Part shown: piece after piece, positions 1-10,563 of the stretch
Position numbering within the stretch: position 1 is the first letter of the stretch
Layout: each line of letters starts with the position of its first letter
Source of the DNA: Ascarosepion bandense
Lineage: Eukaryota > Mollusca > Cephalopoda > Sepiida > Sepiidae
Assembly: GCA_037127315.1 (NCBI GenBank)
Contig: JBBBDQ010000310.1
Span: 1,249,001-1,313,000 of the forward strand
Reading direction: 5' to 3'
DNA: 64,000 nucleotides
Position numbers and translations under genes: made by a program
Notes under the pieces: generated by a model
The model's input: only the letters and a program-made list of their open reading frames with translations
What the model was told of the DNA's origin: nothing
The model's database searches: none

Positions 1-989
1 ATCTTTTTATGATTTTTTTAATATAATGTATGCTACTATTGTCCATTATTACTATAAACAGTTTCATGAAAATAGTGACTTAAACAATTATCTGACATAA
101 ATTCATGAATATATATGTTTGTATTAAGTATCAACTAGATAAAAAAAATAAATCACAGAATATAATACAAGAGAAGATTGAAGACAGCTGTTCTCAGTCT
201 ATTGTCAAAATAAGTATCTCATAGCATTCATTATTAGAAACCATTTGAGATGTATTATATATTACATTTTCTCATTCTTGTTTTTATGGCCAGTTAAGCA
301 AAAAAATTATCTTGGTACAGCTTGAGAAAAGAATTTGAGAGCAAAGCTTGAGTCACAGCTACTTTTGGTCTGAACTTGATTAAAATAAATTTTTATGTCT
401 ATATCTTTTTTGTCACTTTCTTGATCATTGAAGAGAATCTTCACTATAATCCAACATGAATGCATGTAGTAATCTTTAAATTTGAATGCTAAGATTAAAA
501 TCAATTTTCAGGTTAATGTACCATTTGTAAATTTTTTTTCCTTTTGTAATTAGTATGAATTTTACCAATATATTTCTTATTCTCTTGCATTTCTTACCCC
601 AATTTTCTATATTATGACATTCACGTATCTAGTCAAATTGAGTCATTCAGTGTCAAATCAACAAAAGCTTAACCATCACTGACAAAGATTTTTATATGTA
701 CAAAAATTTGTGGTGTACTCTTGACTGTGGCCTGAGTTTCAAGGATTTTATTGAGTTTAGCCAAATTCAAAATGGTTTGATAATAGATGCTACATTTTGA
801 TATGAACTGGGCTTACATTTTATTCTGTTTGTTTCAAGATTTTGTAAAATTATTAATCAATCTGTTTCAAAAGTACTGTTGATTTTATAAAGATACTCAT
901 GTAGATATTTTCTCACCAATGAGAAATTATGTACATTTCAGCAAAAGCATCTCAATCTCTTTTTTATGATGGAAATCATTATGTTGTAT
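1..989. other. AT-rich non-coding sequence
   Basis: Nothing recognisable was found here; the few open frames are short and have no family resemblance. It is interpreted as intronic DNA upstream of the CCDC6 exons. Confidence 0.5.
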
Positions 990-999
990 CTTCTATGTG

Positions 1000-1661
1000 C
1001 CCTGTCCCTTCAGGACATAGGCGATCATAGTTCTCCATGTCTCCCTATCCCTTGTGGCTCTTAGTATGTTTGCTCCTATTACTCCTGGCAACCCCCGTTA
1101 CGTCATCCACCTGATCAGGCTCTGCAAATATGTTATCCGCTGTCTTCCTCTGTCTCTCTTTCCTTCTATCTGGCCAGTCAGTATCAGGTTCTCCAGGCTC
1201 TCCTTCCTCATTGTGTGTCCCAGGAACTTCAGTTATCTCTTCCTGATGCTCAGTATTAATTTACTTTTTGTTGCCATTCTTTCCAACACCTCATCATTGC
1301 TTGCATGCTCAGTCCATGATATCCGCAGCATCCTTCTGTAGAACCACATTTCCGCTGCTTCCCGTTTTGTCCTCATTTTCAATGATATTGTCCAGCATTC
1401 ACTGCTGTATTGAAGAACTGACATCACATAGCAATCCAGCACTCTTTTCTTTGTTTCTAGTGAAATTTTCCTGTGTGTTAGTACTTTACTCAGCTTCTGG
1501 AATGTGTCCTTTGCCATGCCAATTCGCCTTCGGATCTCTGTGTCGCACTTTCCATCTCCTGTTAGAACACTTCCTAGGTATTTAAATTTTTGTACTTGCT
1601 TGATTCTGGTATCCCCCACCTGTATTTGGCATTTTGGGTTGCACCTTTTGCTGATGACCAT
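1000..1661 (-). pseudogene. LINE C-terminal domain
   Basis: The minus-strand frame at 1233-1661 shows the post-RT segment: FKYLGSVLTGDGKCDTEIRR, then an ECWTISLKMRTK segment and WFYRRMLRISWTEHASN, which are characteristic of this LINE group. The remainder towards 1000 is out of frame. Its sequence is shared with the truncated copies at 4986, 16683, 28982 and 35388, which makes it the best diagnostic for the family. Confidence 0.85.
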
Positions 1662-1674
1662 GCATTCAGTTTTC

Positions 1675-2523
1675 TTAGTTTATTTGTAGTCCTTTTTTGT
1701 CACTCTCCACCGCTACCTTCTGTAGGAGGTTTTGTAGTTTCCTTTCCATGTCTGCAATCAGCACTGTATCATCTGCATACCTTACATTGTTCAAGTTGTG
1801 GCCTCCAATAACAAATTCTGGTGTGCCATCTAGGGTCCTCAAAACATTCTTGCTGTATAGGTTGAACAAATCTGGTGAAAAGACACATCCTTGTCTTATG
1901 CCCTTTTCTATCTTTGTAAATCTACTGAAATCGTTACCTGTCTGTATGCATGCCGTTTGCTGCCAGTAGAGATTCTTGATTACTCTTATGTCTTTCCCGA
2001 AAATGTCGAAGTTCGCGAGCATCTCCATCAATTCTTTGTGTCGTATCTTGTTGAATGCCTTCGCATAGTCAATGAAACATAGGTACAAGTCTTTCTTCAT
2101 TTGTGTTGCCCTTTCGGAGAGCATCCTAATCATGAATATGGCGTTCCTTGTTTCAGTGTCATTGACGAACCCGCACTGTTCCTGCCCTATCTCTGGCCTG
2201 ATTCTGCTTCTCGCTCTATTCATCAGGATTCTGACAATCGGTTTTGTAATGTGACTCATTAAGTTGATAGTTCTGTGTAGTTCACACTCATTTGCACCTG
2301 GTTTCTTCAGCAGTGCTATAAATATCGACTTGCATAGGTTGTCTGGTATTATTATTCCACTGCTATAAATTTTGTTTATTATGTTGGTAATTTTTTCTAT
2401 GCCATATTCTTCTAAGGCTATCAGCAGCTCTATCACTATGCCGTCTGGACCAGCTGCTTTGTTTCTGTTCAGTTTGGCCATTGCAGCTTCCACTTCGGAT
2501 ATTAGTATTTCCGGTCCATCCAT
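1675..2523 (-). pseudogene. LINE reverse transcriptase domain
   Basis: This 282-residue open frame contains the RT fingers and palm in order: LNRNKAAGPDGI, then a QCGF region, YLCFIDYAKAFNKI (first catalytic Asp region), GIRQGCVFSPDLFNLY and the palm motif YADDTVLIAD near 1762-1779. The catalytic Asp residues are retained, but the frame ends at a stop at about 1675, where the thumb and C-terminal domain continue in another frame (1233-1661). The product would copy the element RNA at the nicked target. Confidence 0.9.
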
Positions 2524-3176
2524 CTCCTTGTGTATTCTTGGTTGCTCTCTCCTGTCGCAAAAAAGATCCTTTATATATTCTTCCCATCGCTGGAGTATTT
2601 CCTCTTTCTCTAATATGATTGTTCCATCCTTGGATTTTATGCATCCTGTTGAGGAGCAGGTTTTTTTGTCCTCTCAGATCTCTTATCTCTTTATGCATCT
2701 CTGCTTTATTGGTCCTGCTCAGTCTCTCTACTTCTGCGCATTTGTTGTTGAGCCTTTCCTCTTTAGCTTGTCTGTGTTTGTTCCTTATCTCCCTGTGAAG
2801 TTTCTTGTACTCTGCTCCATTTCTTGGTATTAGTTTTTGTCTCCTTTGCATCATGTGGAGAATCTCTTCGGTCATCCACTCGTTTTTTTCTTCTGCGTCT
2901 GATTTCCTTTGGGGCTATATTGTTCGCTGATGTCACCATCACTTCCATTAGTGAATCCCATTTTGAGTGCCCTTTTCCAATCTGTTCATCATATTTCTTT
3001 CTCACGCTGTTATTGTATTCTTTCTGCAGGGTGGGGTCATTCACAAGCATGTCGTATTGCAGCCTTGGTGATGTGCTGGGCTTCTTCAGTCTTCGGAGTT
3101 TCACCCTTAGTTTGAAGTTGACTGGGACATGGTCACTTCCGCAGTCGGCACCTGAATATGTTTTGCATTGGACCAC
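2363..3176 (-). pseudogene. LINE region between endonuclease and RT (broken)
   Basis: Two overlapping minus-strand frames (2763-3176 and 2363-2875) cover the end of the endonuclease and a Lys/Arg-rich linker. The first contains GADCGSDHVPV, the conserved SDH box that closes the endonuclease fold. The second is charged and probably helical. The overlap of frames shows a frameshift near 2770-2870. The same segment is recognisable in the copy at 36883-37522. Confidence 0.75.
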
Positions 3177-3179
3177 TGC

Positions 3180-3965
3180 ATTCCTGAATCTCTTGTTTAT
3201 AGTTATATATTCTATTTGGTTCTTCGTGTCACCTCCTGGGCTTCTCCATGTCCATAGATGTCGTGGGTGTTCTTGAAACCAGGTGTTAGTAATTACCTGA
3301 GCACCATTGGACCCATTTTTCTCCTCATTCTTTGCGATCCCCTAGTCCAAAGTTGCCGGTCGTGTCTCCTTCCCTATCTTTACCTACCTTGCCATTCAAG
3401 TCCCCCATTATAATCCTAATTTCTTGGCTTTTGCACTGAGCCTTGGCACTGTCTAGTATTGAATAGAATGTTTCTATTTCATCCTCCGAACTTTGAGTTT
3501 TCGGCGCGTAAACTACTATAATAGCTATAATGAAGGGCCTTCCCCACAGTTTAACCAAGAGGACTCTCTCTGAAAGCTGACAGTATCCAAGAATGCATTT
3601 CTTTACTTCTTTGTTTAGTATTAAACTGACCCCTTTTTCGTTGTTTTTGTCTCCTGCATAAATTATCCTGTGGGTGTCGCTACTGAGATCTCCATTATTA
3701 GGCTATCTGATTTCGCATATGCCTGGGATATTGATCTTCAATCTGTCCATCTCCTGCTTGACATTCTCTAGTTGTCCACAGTTGTGTCCTAACGTACCAT
3801 GTTCCGAAAGTAATTTTTTCTTTGGTGCGCACAGTTGCAGGGTAACGGTCCAGAGACATCTGTTGCTCATGTCGCTCTTTCCCGGGCGAGGGACAAATTT
3901 TGGGGTAAAATGTCCCCTTTACGCCATTGGTGCTAACAGTCGCTGGATGACGGTCAGGTGGCACC
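3180..3965 (-). pseudogene. LINE AP-endonuclease domain (broken)
   Basis: On the minus strand the frame at 3325-3558 reads a VVYAPKTQSSEDEI segment followed by IIMGDLNGKVG, which is the beta-strand plus GDxN signature of AP-type endonucleases of non-LTR retrotransposons. This nuclease nicks target DNA to prime reverse transcription. The N-terminal part lies at about 3700-3965 in other frames (a GTWYVRT segment matching the GTWNVRT-type start of these enzymes), so at least two frameshifts separate the halves. The domain continues downstream into the frame at 2763-3176. Confidence 0.85.
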
Positions 3966-4256
3966 TATTGCCCATGCCGGTCCTTACTGAGCGAGGAGTT
4001 GTTTCCTTGGGAAGCAACCCCCTTCATGCTGTTGGCTTTAATACATTTTTCGTAAGTAACCATGATTGTGTGAGGGGTAGATAGTGGAGTGATATCCCGT
4101 TGCCTTCTCCACGGTGGTTTATTGAGACACTACCTCTAGTTAGCTGGCCATTGACTCCTTGAAGTTCTTCCGCCCTTTGTAGGTTTACATTTTGTTTTTG
4201 TTTAATTTAAAAATTTTTTTTTTGACCTACAGGGATGCTAACGTCCCAGTTATGAG

Positions 4257-4985
4257 AAAAAAAAATTATTAAGTATGTACTTGGATAAGTACAATTAACT
4301 AGTCCTGAATACAAAAATAAAGTCACTCTGAAAGAAAATATATGTAATAAAATATACACAGCATGAATTAATCAAACATTTTCTTTAACTAGTCTAAATT
4401 ATAAGAACCTGTCAGCAGTAGATACGAACAGCATACGTTACCAGTGGTCAGAAGAGTGAAATTGCGTTTTGCGACATTTTGCAGTCATCTTTATTTTTTT
4501 TCATTTTTTTTTTTTTTAAACTTTTGCAAATGTACAAAAATATTAACATAACAAACTTGTTTCTTTCATGCTGTTATAAAAAAAGTCACTTTTGATATAG
4601 TTTGGTCAAGTTTATCTGAAAATTCAATGTCATTTCAGATACCTTACTCAGTGAGGTTGACAAAGAAAAGCCTGTCCACTGCCTTCATATGTATGCTGGT
4701 TAGTTATTAGCTGTAGCCAAGTACCACATGTTTACTTTAATTTGCATTGACTCCAAGTGCCTCTAATATGTCTACTCTTGTGTACATATACCCAAACAGC
4801 TGCAGATCAGTAAGATTATTACATAGAAATCTTCGTAGTAAGACCATGCTATTGAATCTTGCTCATTGAACAAAACCCTATTATTGTTGCTTCTGTCAAA
4901 ATAAACCTATTTTTAATTTTTTTTAAAATTCTTTTATTTCATATTTTACTTCTTGACATTACTTATTCTCTATTATTGTTGCTGG
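4257..4985. other. AT-rich spacer
   Basis: No gene or recognisable repeat was found; there are A/T homopolymers near 4495-4518. Confidence 0.45.
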
Positions 4986-5212
4986 CTTCTATGTGCCATG
5001 CCCCTTCAGAATGTAGATGATCATGGCCCTCCACAATTACCTGTTCATTGTAGCTCATAATAAATTTTGTCTTTCATTTTTTTCAACCTTGTTCCACCTT
5101 CCCTTTAGCTCACTAGGTAGATTATGCATGGTTTTCTCTTGTTCCTCATATACCCTATAAATTTCAGGTCTCTCTTTCTGATGTTTAGTATAGGTGTTCA
5201 TTTTGATTTTCT
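4986..5212 (-). mobile_element. RTE-type LINE 3'-end fragment, diverged
   Basis: The + strand text cttctatgtgccatgcccct and the following gatcatggccctcc match the 3' end of the LINE at 990, with many substitutions and deletions. The match can be followed to a block like cctgatgctcagtatta of the 990 copy, here tctgatgtttagtata. It is the same orientation as the other copies and older than they are. Confidence 0.7.
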
Positions 5213-6376
5213 TACATATGCACATAAAAGAAAAGGTGCACTGAGAATTTTAAATTTAAGTGTTTTTGTTAGGAAACTAATTAAAAATAAAAGTAAATCA
5301 TGGTATGGACTGATAGAATTTTAACCTATAATTAAGTATCCCAAACCAAAATTTTATTTTCATTATATCTAAAAACTTTTCATATAAGTATATAGATTTT
5401 TGCAAAACATAAACAACACCAAATTTATTTTGGCAGTTCAATTAGCCACTGAGTTATGACCATTCAAAGTTTGTTGTAAATTAGAAAATTTGCGGTCTTA
5501 TGTGCGATTTGTCTAGAAAGTAATTTTAACAGCGTATAACTGAAAATGCAGGCTTCATAGAAGTAAAAAATCCTTACAAATGTAATGTCATCATATAGTA
5601 AATGAAAATTAATACTAATGGAAGCAGTAATTATTAGATCAAAGCAGCCTAAATATTAGGCAAAATCCAATTATTCCTCTTGAAAAAGTGCAGAAATGAC
5701 ATGAAGGGGCAAATTTGACTGTTCATATAAATTTAATTTCAACAGCTAACACATTGAATCTTCTTAATATGATTTATAGCACATGCTATTTTTTGTAACA
5801 GTAAATCAGTAGAAAACTGTTAGTTGGATCATGTAAAAACACTCAGAAACAGAATTTGATAGGAGAGCAAAAAAGGCTTTAAAAAAAATGTCAAAAGTAT
5901 ACGTCACTAAACTTACTGTCAAAAAGCATGCACTGGAAATACAAGCTTGAAACTTTGCAACATTATTTTTTTTATATTAATTTTTTGATGAGAAATCCCC
6001 AAAAATGTCTTGTCTGTAATATCAAACCTTTTTGTCATAGACACATTTTAACTTGGGTGAAATTATGCAGTTTTCAACTTGATAAAAAAGGTCAGACAAC
6101 AACAATAATTTAGAAATTTGTGATATAAAATTATAATTTCTTTTTCTTCAGATTTTTATTGTAAAGCTTTAAACTTCAAAATTTGAAACAGGCAAAAACT
6201 ATTTTTAACTGACAGAACATATTTTCTAGGCAGATGTAATGGTCCTCCTGCAGTCCTCGCTCTTTAGTGATTTGCAGTCAGAATTTTTTTTTATAGGCTT
6301 CTGCTATAGCAACTATATCTAGAATATTCCAAATTCTGCCATCATTTGAGATTGGCATTACATCAAAAGTCCTATC
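5213..6376. other. AT-rich spacer
   Basis: I see no coding remnant, inverted repeat or tandem structure in this stretch. Confidence 0.45.
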
Positions 6377-6378
6377 TA

Positions 6379-6589
6379 CACTCCCGATCAAAAATTTAAG
6401 ACCACTTAAAAATCTTTAAAAAGAAAAATTTTTTTTACAGATAGATTTTAAACTCCTCCAACTTAAGGTTGCCAATACTACAATCTAAAAGATTATGGAA
6501 ACAAAAAGCTACATTCCAAACATTTTATTTAGAAATTTACATTTTTATAAAATGAGGTGATTTATGCATGATCAAAATTATAAGACCAG
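6379..6589. repeat. Left terminal inverted repeat of the Tc3-like element
   Basis: This 211-bp arm is complementary to 7726-7937 with a small number of mismatches. It includes the gatcaaaattataagacc inner end that pairs with ggtcttataattttgatc of the right arm. Confidence 0.93.
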
Positions 6590-6671
6590 GGGTATAAATT
6601 GTTAGATCTATGGTAATTCCAATGTTTTTAGTTCAGTTAGAGATTAGCAATCACTGCGTAAAGGTGTTACC

Positions 6672-7668
6672 ATGCCTAAAGCAAGCAAACTTACCAAAGT
6701 TGAGTGTTCTCGAATTCTAGAATTCATAAGCAAGGTTTGTCACAGTGGGCGATCGCAGCTAAGGTAAATCACAGTAAAACTGATTTGCAACTTTCTAAAG
6801 AACAGTGAGAATTATGGAAAAGCAAAATCCTTTGGTAGGACCCAAAAAATTTCTTTTGCATTGAGTAAGAGAATAAGACTGTTTGTTATGAAAGACGGGG
6901 TACTTTCTTCTAGTCAAATTAAGGCAGTCATAGATGCTGATTGCAGTCCTGTAACCATCAGACGACACTTACAACAAAAAGGCATGGTAAATAAAAAGCA
7001 TAAACAAATTCCTCGGCTGCTTCCACATCATAAGGTGGACTGCTTAAAGTTTGGTTGTGAATACCAAACATGGGACGTTGAGAAGTGGAAGAAAGTCCTG
7101 TTTTCTGATGAGAAAAAATTCAATCGATGGTCCTGATGGCTTCCAACGATATTGGGATAACAAAAACATGCCTCCTGAAATTTTCTTCACGCTTCATAGT
7201 GGTGGAGGGTCCCTTATGGTATGGGGTGCCTTTTCTTACAGAGGGACGATGGAGCTCCAGGTGGTGCAGGATCGTCAAACAGCGGCTCGTTATATTAGCA
7301 TACTACAAAAAGCATCTTTGATGATGGAGAGCCATCGTTTGTGTGTGGATGGATGGTTATTCCAACAGAATAATGCTGCAATCCACACTGCAAGACGGAC
7401 CTTGACCTTTCTACAAGAAAATGGGGTCTATCTCTTGGGACATCCTGCATACTCACCAGAGTTAAACCCAATTGAAAATGTTTGAGGATGGATGACAAGA
7501 AATGTTTGTCGAAATGGCAAACAATATTCAACAAAAAATGAACTTCATGAAGCCATCTTCAGAAGCTGGAGCAACATCCCCCGCACCTTAATGGAAACGC
7601 TTATTTCTAGCATGCCCGACAGAATTTTTGAAGTCATCAAAAGCAGTGGAGGTAGAACTCATTATTAA
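6672..7668 (+). pseudogene. Tc3-like DD34E transposase, inactivated
   Basis: The start is the ATG of MPKASKLTKVECSRILEF, the usual N-terminus of this group, followed by a helix-turn-helix DNA-binding region (about 6672-6990) and the DDE catalytic domain. Catalytic Asp 1 is in LFSDEKKF (codon at 7107). The position of catalytic Asp 2, in a QQxNAAIHT context (codon 7369-7371), is AAT (Asn). The Glu of SPELNPIEN (codon 7474) follows after 34 residues, hence DD34E. Lesions: in-frame stops near 6760, a frameshift near 7123, Asp-to-Asn at 7369, and TGA at 7483 where the family has Trp. The reading frame then continues to a natural TAA at 7666. The gene would have catalysed cut-and-paste transposition; as it stands it cannot make a functional enzyme. 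Confidence 0.93.
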
Positions 7669-7725
7669 ATTTGGTTGTTGAATGTTTTCATACACTTTTT
7701 GTACAATTTCGTAGAATTTTTGTCT

Positions 7726-7937
7726 CTGGTCTTATAATTTTGATCATGTGTAAATCGCCTCATTTTATAAAAATGTAAATTTCTAAATAAAATGTTTGGA
7801 ATGTAGCTTTTTGTTTCCATAACCTTTTAGATTGTAGTATTGGTAACCTTAAGTGGGAGGAGTTTAAAATCTAAACGTAAAAAAAATATTTCTTTTTAAA
7901 GATTTTTAAGTGGTCTTAAAAATTTTGATCAGGAGTG
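7726..7937. repeat. Right terminal inverted repeat of the Tc3-like element
   Basis: This is the 212-bp complement of the left arm, ending gatcaggagtg immediately before the TA target duplication. Confidence 0.93.
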
Positions 7938-8160
7938 TATAAACAAATGTTGACTCCACCTGTGCAATATCATCTGAAAAAGGTCCTCGAAAACAATCAT
8001 TTCTACCTTTAGTTGGGGCTAAAATATTTTATTATAGCACTGGATAGAGATGTAATATCAATAACTTAGCCAATTTAAAAGTTGGTGTCATAACATACAG
8101 TAACCCATTGTAAGTGAAAATAATTTGAGATGGTTCTTCATCAGAACTGCTGGAGTTATT

Positions 8161-8640
8161 TCATTGCTTGGCAGATTCGCTGAGTGACCTTTTTTGTTGC
8201 TTTAGAGGTGGAGATGAATCAACTGGTTTTATTCTTGTCAAGTAATCAGATAGAGCAGCTTCCAGCTGAACTTTATTTACATTGGTGTTGATCTTGACAC
8301 CTAAGACAACTTTGAGATATCTCAGTTGGTCTTTCAGTGTTTCCAAGTCTGTTCCTGAAACCATTTGTAGCTTTTTAACAGAATTCACAGGACCACCATG
8401 CTTGATACAATTTATCAACTGCAGCTTGACACTCTTTTTCCTTCTTTGCCTATCATTTTCTTTAATTCTTTCTTGGATAGGGAGTTTCACAAAGTCTTAA
8501 CTTGTGAAGCAGATGGGTATTCAGCAGTGGCTGATTTGTCTTTGGAAGGTAGGCTAACATGCTCATGGAAGGGTGAAATCAAAAACTGTTGCAGTTCTTG
8601 GGGGCTTTCTTCCCTTTCTTTTATGTTTTAATTTATTCTC
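8161..8640 (-). pseudogene. Unidentified protein remnant with KHGGPV motif
   Basis: A minus-strand frame at 8161-8490 encodes 109 residues beginning MKLPIQERIKENDRQRRKKS and containing CIKHGGPVNSVKKLQ, then a probable helical segment and a Ser/Lys-rich tail. Residues upstream in the same strand (8490-8640) continue in another frame. The basic N-terminal helix followed by xxHGGPVxS resembles the C-terminal part of uncharacterised invertebrate proteins that are present in many copies and are probably transposon-derived. I cannot name the family. A frameshift near 8495 shows decay. Confidence 0.45.
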
Positions 8641-8960
8641 TTTTATCAGTTTTTTTTATTGTTGAGGATAAATGCTTTTCACTGTAATTGGATGATAGAA
8701 GTTGATTTAATCCACATGACCATCTTACTGAACTTGAGATTAGTCTTTGTTAAGTAATGCTGGAGCCAAAGAACTGCTTCATTGGTCAACTCATTTGCTC
8801 CTTTGGCAGCTAAAGAATCTGCAAATAAAAGGGTACAATTCGTGTATCACAAAAGAAATGCAGATATAGCTTTTAGGAATATTTCTTAATCACAACGACA
8901 GCTTTTTTGTGAAATAACATTTTCTGTTTGATTGTCCAAGGGACCAGAAATTCCCAATTA
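8641..8960 (-). pseudogene. Possible N-ward part of the same unidentified protein
   Basis: Minus-strand translation around 8700-8830 gives a fragment reading SLAAKGANELTNEAVLWLQH. This is similar in style to the xRGANExxSCLW region of a widespread DDE-like uncharacterised family. It lies upstream of the 8161-8640 remnant in the right orientation. It is an inference from one short segment with stops around it. Confidence 0.25.
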
Positions 8961-9199
8961 TTCAGTAGCTGCCTTGACAGTGAGAATAATGAAAAGGGTA
9001 AATCACAATATTAAATAATAAAGGTTAAATTTATGCTAATTTAATACATGTAAATTTTAATAAATGTTAAGATAGGGTTCTCGATTTCATTGTTAAATTC
9101 TTAAGGGGCTTAAAAGTAAAATATTTTTGGATAAAAAGTAAACAATACCTTACCTAAAAACAAAAAACTAATGTATATTTGTGTACATTTTAATTTTTT

Positions 9200-9766
9200 A
9201 TTGACGTTCCACTGAAAAGTTATATTCTCCAGTATTTATTTATTTTTTTAATTTAAAAAAATGATTATACTAAACGTTCATGTTAATAATGGTATCTGCT
9301 AGGGCCCATAAGTCCCAAGAATTATTAAATAAAGAAAACAAACTCATAAACATTTTTATTTACAATTATTTTATTTTTTTATCGGCATACACATGACTAG
9401 TCGCAATTAAAAGTGTATTCTCTCTAGCTTATATTCTTTTTTATAAAATTAAAATTTATCTAATTAAAAAAAATAATTAAACTAAACATTCAATAATAAT
9501 TTTTGCTAAAACCAATAGGTCTCATGAATTATTAAAGAAGAAACTAATACAAAATTTTTACATTTTTATTTTTTATCAGTGCTCATGTGACTAGTTTCAA
9601 CAAAAATATTTTCTTTCTTCTAGTTTATTTTTTATAAAATGTACCAAGTCTAATTAAAAAGAATAATTACACTAAACATTCAAGTTAATAATTCGTGCTA
9701 GAATAGGTCCCAAGAATTTAAACAAGAAATTGAAAAACATTTAAATTTTATATTTTCATTTTTTTT
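9200..9766. repeat. Tandem array, three diverged units of about 190 bp
   Basis: Three units start near 9200, 9381 and 9575. Each contains the same ordered blocks: a catgtgactagt-like start (cacatgactag, ctcatgtgactag), attctctctagcttat, aataattaaactaaacattca, and aggtcccaagaatt followed by an A/T-rich tail ending in tttttat. Units differ by substitutions and small indels of perhaps 20-30%. No coding potential was seen. A possible degraded fourth unit follows at 9767 (gactaacacaaattc). Confidence 0.75.
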
Positions 9767-10563
9767 GACTAACACAAATTCAGCTAAAAATATAGGATTT
9801 TTCAATTTGTTATGTTAAACAAAATACTTTATACAAATTTTAAATAAACAAAGTGTAAAAAGAATTTAAACTTACCGAAGAACTACGATATATCCATCAA
9901 TCCATAGTGAAACAACTTGTTTGTTGAAATTTTTGTTTGCTCATTTCATTATGCCAGCAGTTAAGTTTGGTGATGTTTACTTCATCACTGTGTCCGGAGT
10001 TGTAAATTTCAACATGTGGGAGTATGCCCACTTTTATTTTTGATTTATGAGCATAATAATATGATACCAACAGATTATTAAAGACAAGATATTTATCTAT
10101 AAAATGGTGTAAATGTTGGAATTTTTTAATTGAATTTCTTTGTTATTTCATCCACTAAAGTTTTCAAGTTAGATTTTTTTGTGTAAAACAACTTAAGACA
10201 CTATGTTAAGCACATCACATTGACGAGCGACCCTTTTTCTTTAAAATGAGACCATTTTTATGTGTAGGGACATACAATATCATGCACACAAAATTTGAAA
10301 AACACCAACTTTTTTTTTTTTTTTTTCATAAAAAAAAAAAGTGGCTGTCACCAAAAATAATGACCTAACTTGAAGTGGCCTTCAAAAAAATGTATTAATA
10401 ACACAAGAGAAAGAATTGTATTGTTGTAAAGAGAAAAGATTAAATTTTGTTTACATCAAAATTTTATCAAAATAACTCCAAAAATAAGCAAGCTACGGCA
10501 AAGTTGAAATTGAACAGAATTTCACTATACTTACCAGTTTTTGCACCCTAAACTAGCTGGTTT
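9767..10563. other. AT-rich spacer
   Basis: No gene is visible. A T run at about 10311-10326 is followed by an A run, forming a small A/T palindrome near 10340. Confidence 0.4.

Larger units (their letters stand above)
990..4256 (-). mobile_element. RTE-type LINE, near full length, decayed
   Basis: A non-LTR retrotransposon of about 3.3 kb is read on the minus strand: 5' leader (about 4256-3965), AP-endonuclease (about 3965-3180), linker (about 3176-2560), reverse transcriptase (about 2560-1675) and C-terminal domain (about 1661-1000). The 3' end is defined by comparison with the copy at 28982, because both begin with the same cttctatgtgccctgtcc block on the + strand. The 5' end is defined by the shared leader with the copy at 35388-38525. 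The single long ORF expected for an RTE-type element is broken into at least six overlapping frames, so the element is inactive. The EN-RT layout with a short C-terminal region after RT fits the RTE clade best; the exact clade was not tested. Confidence 0.88.
6379..7937 (+). mobile_element. Tc3-like Tc1/mariner transposon, complete ends
   Basis: The element is 1559 bp long and is flanked by the TA dinucleotide at 6377-6378 and 7938-7939. Its ends are long inverted repeats, 6379-6589 and 7726-7937, starting cactcccgatcaaaaattt on the left and, on the other strand, cactcctgatcaaaattttt on the right. One transposase gene lies between them. Both ends and the target duplication are preserved, so the element inserted as a unit; its transposase carries several inactivating lesions. 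Long inverted repeats with a DD34E transposase fit the Tc3 branch. Confidence 0.95.

Noticed and set aside
1054..3276. Numerous + strand frames of 60-153 residues across the first LINE
   Set aside because: They are antisense shadows of the minus-strand LINE proteins.
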